Counted from the stretch's first letter, positions 10,460 to 20,255 are shown. The stretch: DNA of 25,704 bases from Roridomyces roridus (GCA_029378245.1 JARKIF010000352.1:1-25704); one strand, 5' to 3'. The notes: generated by a model not told the origin, from the letters alone. Made by a program: numbers and translations.

Positions 10460-11241
10460 GCCAGGAGGGACACAGTGAGAGGTGGGGGAGGTAGAATGTG
10501 TTGCTGCGGTCAGCATACAGCTTTAAACCTCGTCATCAAAGGCTGTTCACTATTGATGGAACATTCTGATAAAAAGTGGAAAGTCCCATGAATTTTGGGC
10601 ACGGCGGCATGTACACCATCCCCGCTGCTAAATCAGTCGCAGTTCACACGATGCTGTATGCGTTCTATGCGGCTCGGCTGCGGGGAAGCAGATAGTAATG
10701 ATCGGGTACGGAAATGTGCCGGGTTGAGATTCCCCCCGAACCCGCGGTGGCTTTCCAACACTGGTCGTGGTGGACCGGCGACCGCGCAGCAATCCCCAGC
10801 GTTGGGGACTCGACTCGGCAACGTAGTCTCGTTCGATGCGAGATTCGGCCCTAAATTCGTACAACACTTTTTGCGTTTTTCCCCCCTTCCTCCATGCGTC
10901 ACCAATACGATTCCATTTCAGACTGGAGACATCCAGCGCAGCATTGGACTCATTATTTGCAATAGATGCAAAAGGAAAATCGCGATCAGGTCGAAGCCAT
11001 ACGGTGTCCAAATTCATGAACACCGTTTCGGATCCCTGGTCAGTGATGACGCCTGATTGATTGTCTGAACCTGAACGATGATTGAGGTTGCGAAACTATT
11101 TGATGTCAGCTGATATCACCTTCCTGTCCTGGACATGACCGGTTTGTCCGTGACATGGTGGTTTCGTCCAACTTTTGCGGGTATTTCATGCATCGATGGA
11201 TTGGATATTGGACGTATCAGCAGTGGCTCGACTTGAATGGG
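10460..11241. other. Intergenic stretch
   Basis: No gene was recognised. A minus ORF at 10628-11023 begins MFMNLDTVWLRPDRDF and looks somewhat protein-like over its first 50 codons. I found no family match or splice partners, so I do not call it. The right end is the 3' flank of the next gene. Confidence 0.4.
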
Positions 11242-14200
11242 TTACAGCCTCTCGTACACTGCAAGTAAAGTATGTAAGAAAATCAGTACAAAGCGAATGA
11301 TCTCCGTCCATCGACGACCATCGCAGGGACTCGGAACCAACTCTACATGGAGGGGGCCTGCATCATGGGCGTCTGATCCATAGTGACGGTCAGCGTAAAT
11401 AAGTTGAATTGCAATAGGACGCACCAATGTCCAAGGCTACGCCGAGCCCGTCGTTAGCTTCGGTCTCGCCTTGGAGGTCACAATGATCCCCGCTCTCCTC
11501 GTCGACTAAATGACATTGATTTGGAGAAGAAGCATCAGGAAAAAGCCACCTTGGTTAGGTAGCACTCCCGAGTCTCCGGAGGCTCAGTAGCCCGGTAGTC
11601 AAGTACCCCCTTACTGTGTACTACCAAGCTGCCTCCAACTGCTACCAGTGCTACTGAACAGCGGGCTACTGAGGCTACTGTGACTCCAGTGCAGGGAGGA
11701 GCTGACCCTAACAGAATTCACAAGGTTCAAAAGAAACACCGGGTACTGCTGCTATTCTACTGGAGTGACCAAGGTCAGATTGAGTTGGAAATTTAATTAA
11801 AGGAACGCAAGCGGCGGGAATCGAACTCAGGACATTTGCAAAAGACAAGTAATATTAAGAGACAACTAAACAACTACACTAAGTACGCATTGCAGGTGGT
11901 GTGCATGTCTGTTCCACATCATTGTCTCTCCAACCACAACTACTTACCTCTGGAAAATATATATCCTGTAGTGAATTTGAACTGGATGTGGAAGTTGAAA
12001 GCACAGGCACAAGACTGAGCTCAAGTAGAAGTTGGCCTGTTAGCCAATGTCTTCACTGTTACTTTAACTTACTTAGGCAAGGTCATTTTTGTTAGTGAGG
12101 GGGATGTACACATTGAATCATTTGGGCACTCTGTAAGGAGGTTTCATCCAGAGGGATGAGAAAATGAGGCAAACAAGTGCTATCAGCCAGCCAGCCCAAT
12201 GCTATAAAAATGCTATTGTTTCTACCAAGTCAACACAGGCAGGCAATCAAGTGCTACTGAGACATTAGTGTAAAGCTATCCGGGCTACTGAGTTTGAGGG
12301 CGTAGCTATCTAAGCTACTGGGTTAGAGGGTATGGTTACTGAAGCTACCAAGTGCTACTGGACTCCCCACTCAGAGCTACCAAGAGCTACTGAGCTGCGC
12401 ACTCAATGCTACCATGGCTACTGGAGCTATCAGACCTACCTACCGCTTGGTGGGAGCTACCTAACAAAAGTGTGTTTCCTGATGAGGTGAGATATGAGAT
12501 ACGTACCATGCGCGAAAGCTCGCTGACCCTCGCTCGACACATGAAAAAGAGGGTCATTGAAATGTCGGGCTGCGTCTTGTGTATATGGATCAAAGCCCTT
12601 GGCTTGATGAAGTTTTGCCACCGCGGTGTAAACATTCTGCGGCCACGAGGATCCACGTAGCTCAGTGGTGAATGACATGACCGGAAAGCCCAGACGGCGC
12701 GCTTCTTCTTCATTGAGCCGTTCCCCGCCTGATTCCTGGAGGCTCCAATAGGCCGGACACTGAGGCCATCGTAACTCCAACGGACCGACTTGGAAGTCGG
12801 AGGCGGGGCATAGGAACAGGTATCCATCAGGAGTGTCCACGTCATCGAGGGCCTTGTCGAATCGCAATGTGAATATCACACAATGGATGAAAACTTTCGC
12901 ACCACGTAAGCACGGAATTTGTACAAGATCGGTCGGTGTACCCACCGTATTTTTCGTGTTCCGATGTTATCTGAAGACGCTTGAAAATGTAGTTGGCTTG
13001 ATCCAACCACCCTTCCTTGTCGCAACTCCATCTTTTAATGAAAATATTGTGGACGTCGCAGGCAGCTATACTGTCACATAATCTGGGTCTAAGAAATGGA
13101 ATATGCAATGCAAAATTGGGGCGGCTTACCGAATCCAGCCGGTCTGAGTTACCGTGTACCGCCATGTGGATAGGTCCCAGTGAAGATCTAAATCACGATC
13201 GGGAGATGACTCCACAATTTTCAGGAATGAGCCCTCATTCGGGCAGCTTTCATCTACGACTGCGCACCAGTAGACAGTGGATGATGCCGGAATTAATAAG
13301 ACCTTGTCATCAGCCTTCGAACCCCAGTCCCATACCAAATTGTTGAGAGGCAAACCAGACAGAACAAGCGACTCTTGCGGTTCAAAGCAACGAAGTTTTC
13401 CCCAAATTGCACTGTCAGGAAGCATATTCGCAACCATTAGGTGCTCGTCCGACCCTCGCAATTGGCCGTCTGCACAGTCTACGATTGTGAAGTCCACGCA
13501 GAGTCGACCGCTGCCACTTCGCACCCAGGTGCATGAGGGCCAGATATCCTGTTGAAGAGCTTGAGAGTATACACTCTGAATTCTATAGAGTACCCGCCGT
13601 CTGTCGACCCGGATAACATTCCATGTGTGCTTGAAACACGTTCTAAAAGTAGTTCAGCTTGGGCAAGCCGGTCCAGGCGTCGTGAGTTTAATTACTTACT
13701 GTCAATAGTGTGTTCTGCAGAGTAGTCCTTGACGATAAGATCGGCGGAACTCCAGCAGAGAAAACATACAGAGCAGAACAAGACATACATCGCCCAAAGG
13801 GGTGAGTGGCGACCATATGTCTGGAGGAAGTTGTCCAGTGGTATCATTTCTGTGCAATTCGGGCGTCAGTTGCAATCTGGGACCACCCCACTATTGCTTA
13901 CCGTCGTGGAATACGGTGGCCCAAATCCCATTCGACGACGCCGTCGCGTATACTTGCATCAGATTCGGATGCCTGGAAGTTCTTTGGTTCAGCCACTGAG
14001 TATTGGTAGGACGTATCCACTGACCGTAAGTGTGAGTATTTGGAGATTTCGCGCCGCCATTGCTAAGCACAAGTTGAGCATGGTGTCTTGACCCGACGCC
14101 CAACTGATAAGGAAAACTCTCACCTCCTCTGCATCCTGCCCCAGATATAATGCGACAGTCATGGGCGACTCTCGACTGTCAATCCGAGCGGAATAAATCT

Positions 14201-14485
14201 TCACGAAACGCCTTCGGTGCAGCCGATGGTAAACGATTGCGTCGCGGAGGTCGATATCCCCTAAAGGGATCGTCCGGAAATCGGGACTAGGTGGAGGGTG
14301 GATGTTGGTGATATGCGTGAATGTGCCGCCGGAGACCTCGAAGTGACGAGCTCGATTGAAAAACGGAGATCGCCTGGTTGGCGTCAGGAGGTGTGACTGG
14401 CCCGAGGGCTGAAGAAAACGTACATATTTGGGTCAGAGCCATCTTGTACCAGCTCGTGGTCGTTGCGGACATGGGGGACGTCCAT
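11242..14485 (-). CDS. Agaricomycete protein with catalytically incomplete kinase-like N-lobe, unknown C-terminal domain and membrane tail
   Basis: Ten exons: 14424-14485, 14124-14373, 14025-14062, 13902-13972, 13696-13849, 13130-13642, 12946-13088, 12507-12893, 11425-11505 and 11242-11372. All phases fit, giving 609 residues. The region around residues 80-150 resembles a kinase N-lobe: RRFVKIYSARI, MTVALYLGQ (no Lys in the VAxK position), helix WRREISKYSHLRHPN and VYATASSNGIWATVFHDE. No HRD or DFG motif follows, so catalysis is unlikely. A hydrophobic stretch (158-173) follows, then a region with WVRSGSGRLCVDF and GWLDQANYIFKRL. A second domain has GYLFLCPASDF, CPAYWSL and KGFDPYTQDAARHF. 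The C-terminus ends in a membrane segment (IIRFVLIFLHTLLAV). I know this architecture from many mushroom genomes as hypothetical proteins. Intron 8 (11506-12506) is 1001 nt because it holds a transposon. The exon 5 donor used (GTAATT) is weaker than a nearby GTAAGT but keeps the frame. Confidence 0.85.
11533..12484. mobile_element. TIR element rich in GCTACT/CTACC subterminal repeats, nested in an intron
   Basis: The two ends match as inverted repeats over about 35 bp. The left end reads CATCAGGAAA then GTTAGGTAGCACTCCC; the right end read inward gives CATCAGGAAA then GTTAGGTAGCTCCC. Short words of the GCTACTG / GCTACC type are crowded at about 11575-11700 and 12180-12450. No transposase ORF is seen, so it is non-autonomous. 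I could not find a convincing target-site duplication. Subterminal word arrays with TIRs fit CACTA-, hAT- or KDZ-like elements; the superfamily is not settled. It occupies almost the whole of intron 8 of the surrounding gene. Without it, 22 + 27 = 49 nt of intron remain. Confidence 0.7.
11807..11888 (-). repeat. tRNA-Lys-like SINE head inside the intronic element
   Basis: On the minus strand an A box (TAGTGTAGTTG) and a B box (AGTTCGATTCC) both match the Pol III consensus at tRNA spacing within 82 nt. A loop CTTTTGC between TTGT and GCAA has the anticodon TTT (Lys). The phrase GTCCTGAGTTCGATTC is very like a tRNA-Lys T arm. The acceptor and T stems are only partly paired, so it is not a functional tRNA but a tRNA-derived SINE head or relic. 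Confidence 0.6.
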
Positions 14486-14758
14486 GGAGGGAGGAGCTAA
14501 GAAGGCAGCGCACAGGAATCGACACCCTGTGCCACAGCTTCGCACGGACCGTGATGCCGGAACATTCTTGCTGTACTGATGACTGCGGGGTCCTCCACGG
14601 GAGGTAGGATATGTCAGAAAAATATGCCGAAGTGGCTGGAAAGCCGAGGGAGCTCACAGGGACAAAGAGCTACTCGAGTGCAGAGGACAGAGCACAGACG
14701 ATGGGGGGTGAAGTGTAAGATGATAGATTGGGCTATGCTCGAGCCCGGTGACTACATA
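14486..14758. promoter_or_regulatory. Upstream region of the kinase-like-lobe gene
   Basis: This is the 273 bp between the start codon (14485, minus) and the MITE. No TATA box is clear. It probably contains the promoter and 5' UTR. Confidence 0.35.
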
Positions 14759-15002
14759 CTGTACCGGCGTGTATGGTAGCGACGGGCCCAGGGTGCGTTA
14801 CACTTTGCTTCGGCGATAAGTTAGCGACGCACTGCCACATTTGGGTGATCACCGGCCATAAAAGGCAATTCTCGGCGCCGCAGGCCCGAGATTTTGATGG
14901 GAAAGGCCTTTTGGGGACGGTTTTCCCGCGTTACGCTGCAATTTAGGCAACATTTTTGGGCCGCGTTATGCGTTACGGTTGCTACCATACACGCCGGTAC
15001 AG
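14759..15002. mobile_element. MITE of 244 bp with perfect 22-bp TIRs and TA flanks
   Basis: The first 22 bp (CTGTACCGGCGTGTATGG then TAGC) recur as a perfect reverse complement at the right end. TA stands directly outside both ends (14757-14758 and 15003-15004), the duplication expected for Tc1/mariner-type elements. GCGTTAC words recur just inside both ends. There is no ORF of note. It sits 274 bp upstream of the kinase-like-lobe gene's start codon. Confidence 0.85.
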
Positions 15003-16823
15003 TATATACAGCATGTATCAAGTATCAAAGATTGGTGATGGGCATGCCCTGTCATTTTGATGGCAGCTTTGTCTATGTTTGGTTCGCAGAGCGGTTGTGT
15101 TCCAACTTTCCGAGGCCCATAGCTTGCGTTCCTCACACATTAAAAAAATTCTGAGTAGACAAAAAGTGTTCAAATGTTCCAAAAAATGGCAAGGGGCACG
15201 CAGATCAGAAATGTCAGACATTGGGTATCGTGAGAGAGTTTTGACATCCCAAAAAGGAAGTCCAGTGATGCCAATGTTTTTTGTGCATAACAAGACATTC
15301 TGAGCAACTTTGGAAAAAAGTTTTCGAGGTCAGACACCCCTCCCTACGTAATGATTTGATCGGATCACGTCAATTTTGGCGGGAACGATCAGTCGCATCA
15401 GTGTTGACCCGAAACTCTCTCACGACAACCCGATGTTGACAGCTCCTGATCTGCGTGCCTCCTGTGGACTATCCGGCTCTTTGAAATTTCACCGTTAGAT
15501 TAAAATACAGCTGTACAGCAAATGGATTCAGTACTCCAGAGCACGTATTTCCATAAGCCCTTGAGTCCACGCGACTGATACATCTTTTCTCTACAAATGA
15601 CTCTGCAAGACCTAAAAATTTCCTGCAAGCGTTGAAAAGTTATGGGCCTCCACATTCCTCGATTAATTTGGCTTCGCAGTGGGTTCGAGCCGCGCCTCGA
15701 CTTGAGGGGGCACATTTTTGACCTGATTCATGTCTTTCGAGATAGCTAGTACTCCTGTAACCCATTTCTAACCACACAAGTAGGGTAACATCGGCCCAAT
15801 TCACAAAAGTACCACATTTACCCCGATTTGATCCACACCCCTCTGGGAGTCGAGAAAGCGCCCCCCTGGTCGTCGAAAGGCTCCGTTACCCCTCAGAATC
15901 GTTTGAATGGAGTTTTCGAACCTCATGGATGAGACAGAAGTGTATGTTGATGCAAGAGAGGGCCGTTCTTTGGGAGAGAATCGGTGTTAAGCAATATCAG
16001 GGGAATAATGTGAGATCCCGGCTCGAGGATGCGGATTTTTTGGTTGGGCCAACTTTATATGACCACATTGAACATATTTTGTGTATGAAGCGAGGTGGTA
16101 GAGTCAATGTGGAATGAGATAAACCGTGGAACATGGAAGACAAGCATTGATTCGGAGCCAAACATGTACAAAGCTGCCATCAGGATCATACGCCGTGCCC
16201 ATCACCACAAAGATGAGATGTGTACCTAGAAGTCTTCGGACGGATGCGAACAATCATATACATACTGACAGGATATTGCGAGCAGATCATAAGACGTTGT
16301 GGTTCTGGTGATATGTGTGGGCCTCATGCAGGCCCAAATCACTCCCAACCCTACGCTCGAACAACTAATGACGTCCCAATAGGTCAATCAGGAAGAAGCG
16401 CTCATCGTCCTCGAAACGGCTCGAGCCTCGGATCCATCTCGCCCGCCCTCTGCAGCAACACCGTCGACAGGATAATCCGAGCCGAGGGCACGCGGGAAAG
16501 ACCGATGAAGACAGATCAAGATGGAAGAGAGCCACCGGTAGCTTGCCAGCAGCTCAGCAACACCAAGGAGGCTACCCACGTTAACCCCGTACTCTCGTTC
16601 TAACCGAGATTCGGACATGCGGTCTGGGCGAGCTCCCGACACGATTCAATTCCATTCCAATTCGTTCGACAGAAAGCGGAGGATTGCAATCGTTAAACCC
16701 AACTGCGATTAAATACGGATGCAGATATGGAGATGACAATGTTACACGCATGCACGGATCCGAAAGGAGAGGGGAGAAGCGACCCGCGGCGTCGTCATAA
16801 ATAACTGCGGAGGAGGAGCAGGC
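15003..16823. other. Gene-poor interval
   Basis: No gene could be supported. Short ORFs at 15929-16117 (+), 16220-16603 (+) and 16388-16642 (-) lack family features or plausible partners. A B-box-like word (GGTTCGAGCC) at about 15680-15689 has no matching tRNA structure. The right end is the 3' flank of the RING gene. Confidence 0.45.
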
Positions 16824-17862
16824 TCACAGCGCCTCACCGAGAACGACGCCGCACTCCAGCCCATCCTGACTCAACTGCACCTCTCCTTCTCCCTGTATCT
16901 CATCAGCCCACCGTCCCCTCCCCCTCCCCGCCAAAACAGCAATAACCAACAGACAAACCAACGCCCTCATCAAACTCACACAAACACCGCGCAGCCCCAA
17001 GACAGAAGCTATCGGGTGCGAGACGTGTCTGCGTGTTTGGAGGCTGCGTGCATGGACGAGTTCGGGAAGGGAGTAGTCTGTCATGTCCTCGTCCTCGTCG
17101 TCTTCGGATGAGGATGAGGGTGAGAGGGAAGAGGCCGAAGATGTGGATGCGGGAGACGACGGGGAGGAGGGCACGGGGATGGACGGGTATGATGCGTATG
17201 TGGGCTGTTTGGCCCCTGTGCTCAGGGCGGCGGTGTTTTCCGGTGGGGGCGAGACTAGGTGGAGGCTGAGCTGGGCGGGATACTCGAGTGCGAGGAGGTC
17301 CGTTAGCGAGGAGGGCGCGTGGCATGTCGGACAGCAGCCGTCGGATGAGGGGCCTTCGAGCCACTGGGGTCAATTTCTGGGTTAACGCCGATAAGAGGTT
17401 TAGGGGAGGGAACGCACGGCGAGGATGTGCTCTGCACAGAAGATGTGGCTGCAGCACTGGGTCCGGACGGGGGCCGTGGGGAGCTCGAAGCTAAGGATTC
17501 GGAGGAAGACAAAGAGAAGGAAGAGAGGGATATCGTCAGCGTCTGATAGATTGTCGACAAGTCAGAGCGACGCACCAGATGCCACACTCGCGCTCTGTGT
17601 CCTGGTTCCTGCGAGGAGTCCGACGCCTCAGATCCGGTATCGTTGTCAGGGCGTAGGGCGGCGGGGGTACAATCGGCGAGCCCGGAATTCCGAAGGGTGT
17701 CGCACTGCCCGATTGCGTGGCAGACCCAGAGCCGAGGTCGAGCATGTATTGCACGTCCACGTCGTCGTCGTCGGTGGCGAATAACATCGGGGCGTATTCC
17801 TCGTAGGCGGCTAAGAGGGGTTAGGTCGTGGATGGCGGCGAGAAACAAAAGCACGCACCCAT
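16824..17862 (-). CDS. RING-type zinc-finger membrane protein, probable E3 ubiquitin ligase
   Basis: Exons are 17859-17862, 17576-17810, 17418-17490 and 16824-17363, all GT-AG and in phase, giving 283 residues. Zinc ligands are spread over three exons: ECGIC (C77, C80), CCSHIFCAEH (C93, H95, C98, H101) and CCPTC (C115, C118). The spacing is that of a RING domain with His in the sixth position. RING domains recruit E2 enzymes for ubiquitin transfer. An acidic/Pro-rich N-terminal part precedes it. After it come a Ser/Pro-rich stretch, an acidic cluster (EDDEDEDM) and one membrane segment (SLMRALVCLLVIAVLAG), so the ligase is probably tethered to a membrane. The start codon exon is only ATGG before a GTGCGT donor. 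I chose it because the upstream frame is a pyrimidine-rich intron- or UTR-like tract ending in AG. A longer N-terminus from upstream exons cannot be excluded. Confidence 0.75.
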
Positions 17863-18616
17863 TTCTGCGTTCGTGGGATGGAGGACAGGAGAGAAAGAGA
17901 GGAAGACAAGAGAACGACGACGGAGGAGACGACAAGAGAAAGATGCCAGCTGGCGTAGGCTTACGTCACGCCGAAGCCCGAGTGCTTATGAATCGGCAGC
18001 CGCGGCAAGTCCGTCGTGCAAGAGTCGAGTCGGTGGAGGAGCAAGAGAAGGTTAGATGCATGCATGTGAGTCTCAGGCACGGAGCCCAGGGCGGAAATGT
18101 GGCGTCGGAATGAGGAGAATGCTGCAATCCTCTTCGGAGTGGTAATCCCGGCGCACCACCGAGACTCGAGGTGTGGATCACCGAAGCGCCAAGACACTCG
18201 GGGAAGCAGTCAAAGCAGCCAGGAACAAGACGTCGAGGGTCGATGACTGTTCTGGTCCTGGATTCAGCAGGGTCCGAATTGAGAGAGAATGCAGTCACGC
18301 ACCGACGCCACCACTGGTGCCTGTTTCCGACTAGAATGACATTGAGATTCGGTCGCAATCTTGCTGTCTGGCGAAGACAGTCCTCCTCCTCCGCTGCAGG
18401 AGTCTGAGATGGTGGTAGAACGAGATGAGAGAAGATGAGAGAAAGAGCAGGGTTCGACATGCGGCCGCAACTGAAATTGCCAAAGAGAGTTGTGGGCGGC
18501 GGCAATCAACTGCCTTGGTCATAATCATTTGATGCGCCTGTATGGCGGCCGCCTTCTGAAAATTTGCAATGGCATGAATCGAGCGGGAAAAAGAGGAAAC
18601 ATGTCAACACCCCATC
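17863..18616. other. Upstream region of the RING gene
   Basis: The minus strand just upstream of the start is a long CT-rich tract, probably a 5' UTR intron. A 179-codon minus ORF (17966-18505, MSNPALSLIFSHLV inside) with a possible GTGCGT donor may be an extra 5' exon or chance. I found no family signal in it. Confidence 0.35.
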
Positions 18617-18696
18617 GACTCGTGCTCGGATCGAACGAGCAACTCCTGCCTATCCACTGATGGGTCAACAGATGTGAGTCATTTCACAAACGAGTC
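18617..18696 (-). repeat. tRNA-like element, copy A
   Basis: Read on the minus strand, 80 nt begin with GACTCGT and end with ACGAGTC, a perfect 7-bp acceptor-like stem. GCTCG-TTCGATC-CGAGC is a perfect 5-bp T arm with a 7-nt loop. GTGA-AATGAC-TCAC is a 4-bp D-like arm. The anticodon arm is weak (CTGTT with GGCAG, with wobble pairs and a large loop) and the D loop lacks GG. It is tRNA-shaped but not a standard nuclear tRNA. Confidence 0.6.
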
Positions 18697-18976
18697 TGTC
18701 TACTGTCTATGCATTGCTATGTATTCATTTACTTGCTGGCAGATGTGGAATCTGGATGCCTCCTGGCCCTCGCTCAGTCGCGGTCGATTCAGATCCGAGC
18801 GGCGAGTCTTGCTCGAACAAAAACAAAAATCGGCATCTGATCGCACAAAACTTCAAGCCTGTGTCCCCTGAAATTCGAATCGCACGAGTATCCCCGTGCG
18901 ACAACTATTTGAATCCAATTGCGGCGGGAAAAGGATATTCTTCGGGCTCAAAAGGGTGATCAGTCGACCTGACACC

Positions 18977-19055
18977 GACTCGTGCTCGCATCGAACGAGC
19001 CAGTCCTGGCTGTTTAATGCAGAAAGGCAGATGTGATTCATTTCACAAACGAGTC
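18977..19055 (-). repeat. tRNA-like element, copy B
   Basis: This has the same acceptor (GACTCGT / ACGAGTC), D-like arm (GTGA..TCAC) and T arm (GCTCG..CGAGC) as copy A, 79 nt long. The middle (anticodon region) differs completely. It lies 360 bp from copy A, and flanking sequence (for example GTGGATGCCTCCT) also repeats, so the two belong to a tandem duplication. Confidence 0.6.
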
Positions 19056-19188
19056 TGTCTACGGTCTTGATTTACTGGCATATGTGGATGCCTCCTAGCC
19101 TTTGATCAGTCGGGGTCAATCCAAATCCGAACCTTGAGTCCGAAAGGGAAAAAAAAAGTGGATATCAGTCCAGATTACCATAGCCCTG

Positions 19189-19262
19189 GGCTCGAATCGA
19201 ACGAGCTTACTCCCACAGCATATCCGGGTTTACACATTTCAACAAGTTCACAAAGAGACACA
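19189..19262 (-). repeat. tRNA-like element, degraded copy C
   Basis: The T arm (GCTCG-TTCGATT-CGAGC) is perfect and the TTTGTGAA word of the D side is kept. The acceptor stem is lost. It lies about 210 bp from copy B and just 33 bp before the 3' end of the next gene. Confidence 0.45.
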
Positions 19263-19295
19263 GTGTGTGTGCTCCAACTATGTAGCTGCTTTGCA

Positions 19296-19866
19296 CTAAG
19301 CCAGTAAACCAGGAATGTTTTCTTTGATGTACGCGATCACGCCGTCTGATCCCTGGATGTTGCATCAGCCGGAACATGATTCAAACTGTCGGATGATGAA
19401 ATACCCGGACCTTCTTTGCCGCCAATCCTTTCGGCAGATTGACCATATGAACATCCGGCGCGACGGATTTAGCATTATCATTGATTGCCTGGACAACGTG
19501 AGTTGGAGGGGCAGCGTACTATATGCGACTCGACGACTCAATCACCTCGACTTCCTCGGCGGTCCACACGCTCGCCGTGAACTGAGGAAAAACATTCCAG
19601 TGTATCCACTGGGAAAGAAAAACTCATACCAGGACGTTCGCCTTCTCTCGCTCCACAGCCGCTTTCACATCCTCGATGCCTTTGCGTGTAAATCAGGCGC
19701 GGAACACACATTCGAAGTCGGAGGGAAACTGACTCTCGACATTACCGACATACACAACGGTGTACTTGTCTTTGATGTCGTCCACGATACTTGTGAGCAG
19801 TTCTGCGACGCCGTTTGGATCTGGGTGTACAGTGAGGACCCGGTATTCGATAGACATGGTGGTCAT
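19296..19866 (-). CDS. Small conserved basidiomycete protein (125 residues), function unknown
   Basis: Exons are 19710-19866, 19630-19679, 19546-19581, 19411-19488 and 19296-19352. Introns of 30, 48, 57 and 58 nt all begin GT, end AG and keep phase. The protein begins MTTMSIEYRVLTVHPDPNG (a second ATG at 19857 is equally possible). It continues VVYVGNVESQFPSDF, VKAAVEREKANVLFTASVW, APDVHMVNLPKGLAAKK and ends VIAYIKENIPGLLA. The alternation of strands and helices suggests a small alpha/beta fold. I recall similar short fungal proteins without assigned function. I name no reaction. The first intron is only 30 nt, unusually short. The plus-strand ORF of 185 codons over the same DNA is a shadow. 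Confidence 0.7.
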
Positions 19867-20004
19867 GAATGAGTTGACGGTCACGGTCTGCAACCCAGAC
19901 CTCCCAATTTATTCAAAATCCGCCTTGTGATTGTCGGATGGCCAACGCAGCAAATTGCTAATTCAATGTTTCCACTCTCACTCGCGTGTGGCCGGCTAGC
20001 AAGG

Positions 20005-20072
20005 GCTTAGGTCCAATCTAATTTGCCACAGCGATGGAATTTCGCGGAGCTCGCTGTGCATTAGGACCTAAG
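20005..20072. repeat. Short inverted repeat (hairpin or micro-MITE)
   Basis: Left arm GCTTAGGTCC, then AAT, then ACAGCGA words; the right arm repeats them in reverse complement (TCGCTGTGCATTAGGACCTA). The arms span about 25 bp with small gaps and lie between the 125-residue gene and the P450 gene. Confidence 0.45.
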
Positions 20073-20255
20073 CGTGAGTAATCTCCGAAGTTAAGAGCCT
20101 GATAAATACCCGATGAAACTCCCAGAGTTTAGGCCATTCCTGCTGCAAGCAATTCATCAAATTTGGACAAGCCCCAGCCAGCTGGAACGACACATCGAGT
20201 AAGTAGTCATAACCCCCATCTCCAGGATGCCCACAGCCGCGTTGTCATCTCATGA

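Noticed and set aside
11575..12450. CRISPR-like or minisatellite array
   Set aside because: The words are short, irregular and in both orientations, and the whole is bounded by inverted repeats, as in a DNA transposon.
13790..13810. Frameshift in a C run within the kinase-like-lobe gene
   Set aside because: It was a counting error. The run is four C and the frame stays open.
15660..15715. tRNA gene suggested by GGTTCGAGCC on the plus strand
   Set aside because: The upstream sequence does not form D, anticodon or acceptor arms.
17303..17935. Minus ORF of 210 codons
   Set aside because: It runs through introns in the wrong frame. The RING ligands appear only in the spliced model.
18617..19055. 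Functional nuclear tRNA genes
   Set aside because: The D loop lacks GG, the anticodon stem is weak or absent, and the two copies have unrelated middles.
19489..19545. Premature TAG in the 125-residue gene
   Set aside because: It vanished when the donor after GAG (GTGATT) was used. The resulting protein aligns with the remembered family pattern without a gap.
19315..19872. Plus-strand ORF of 185 codons
   Set aside because: The minus strand gives a five-exon protein with family-like sequence and correct splice sites. The plus ORF has no recognisable features.
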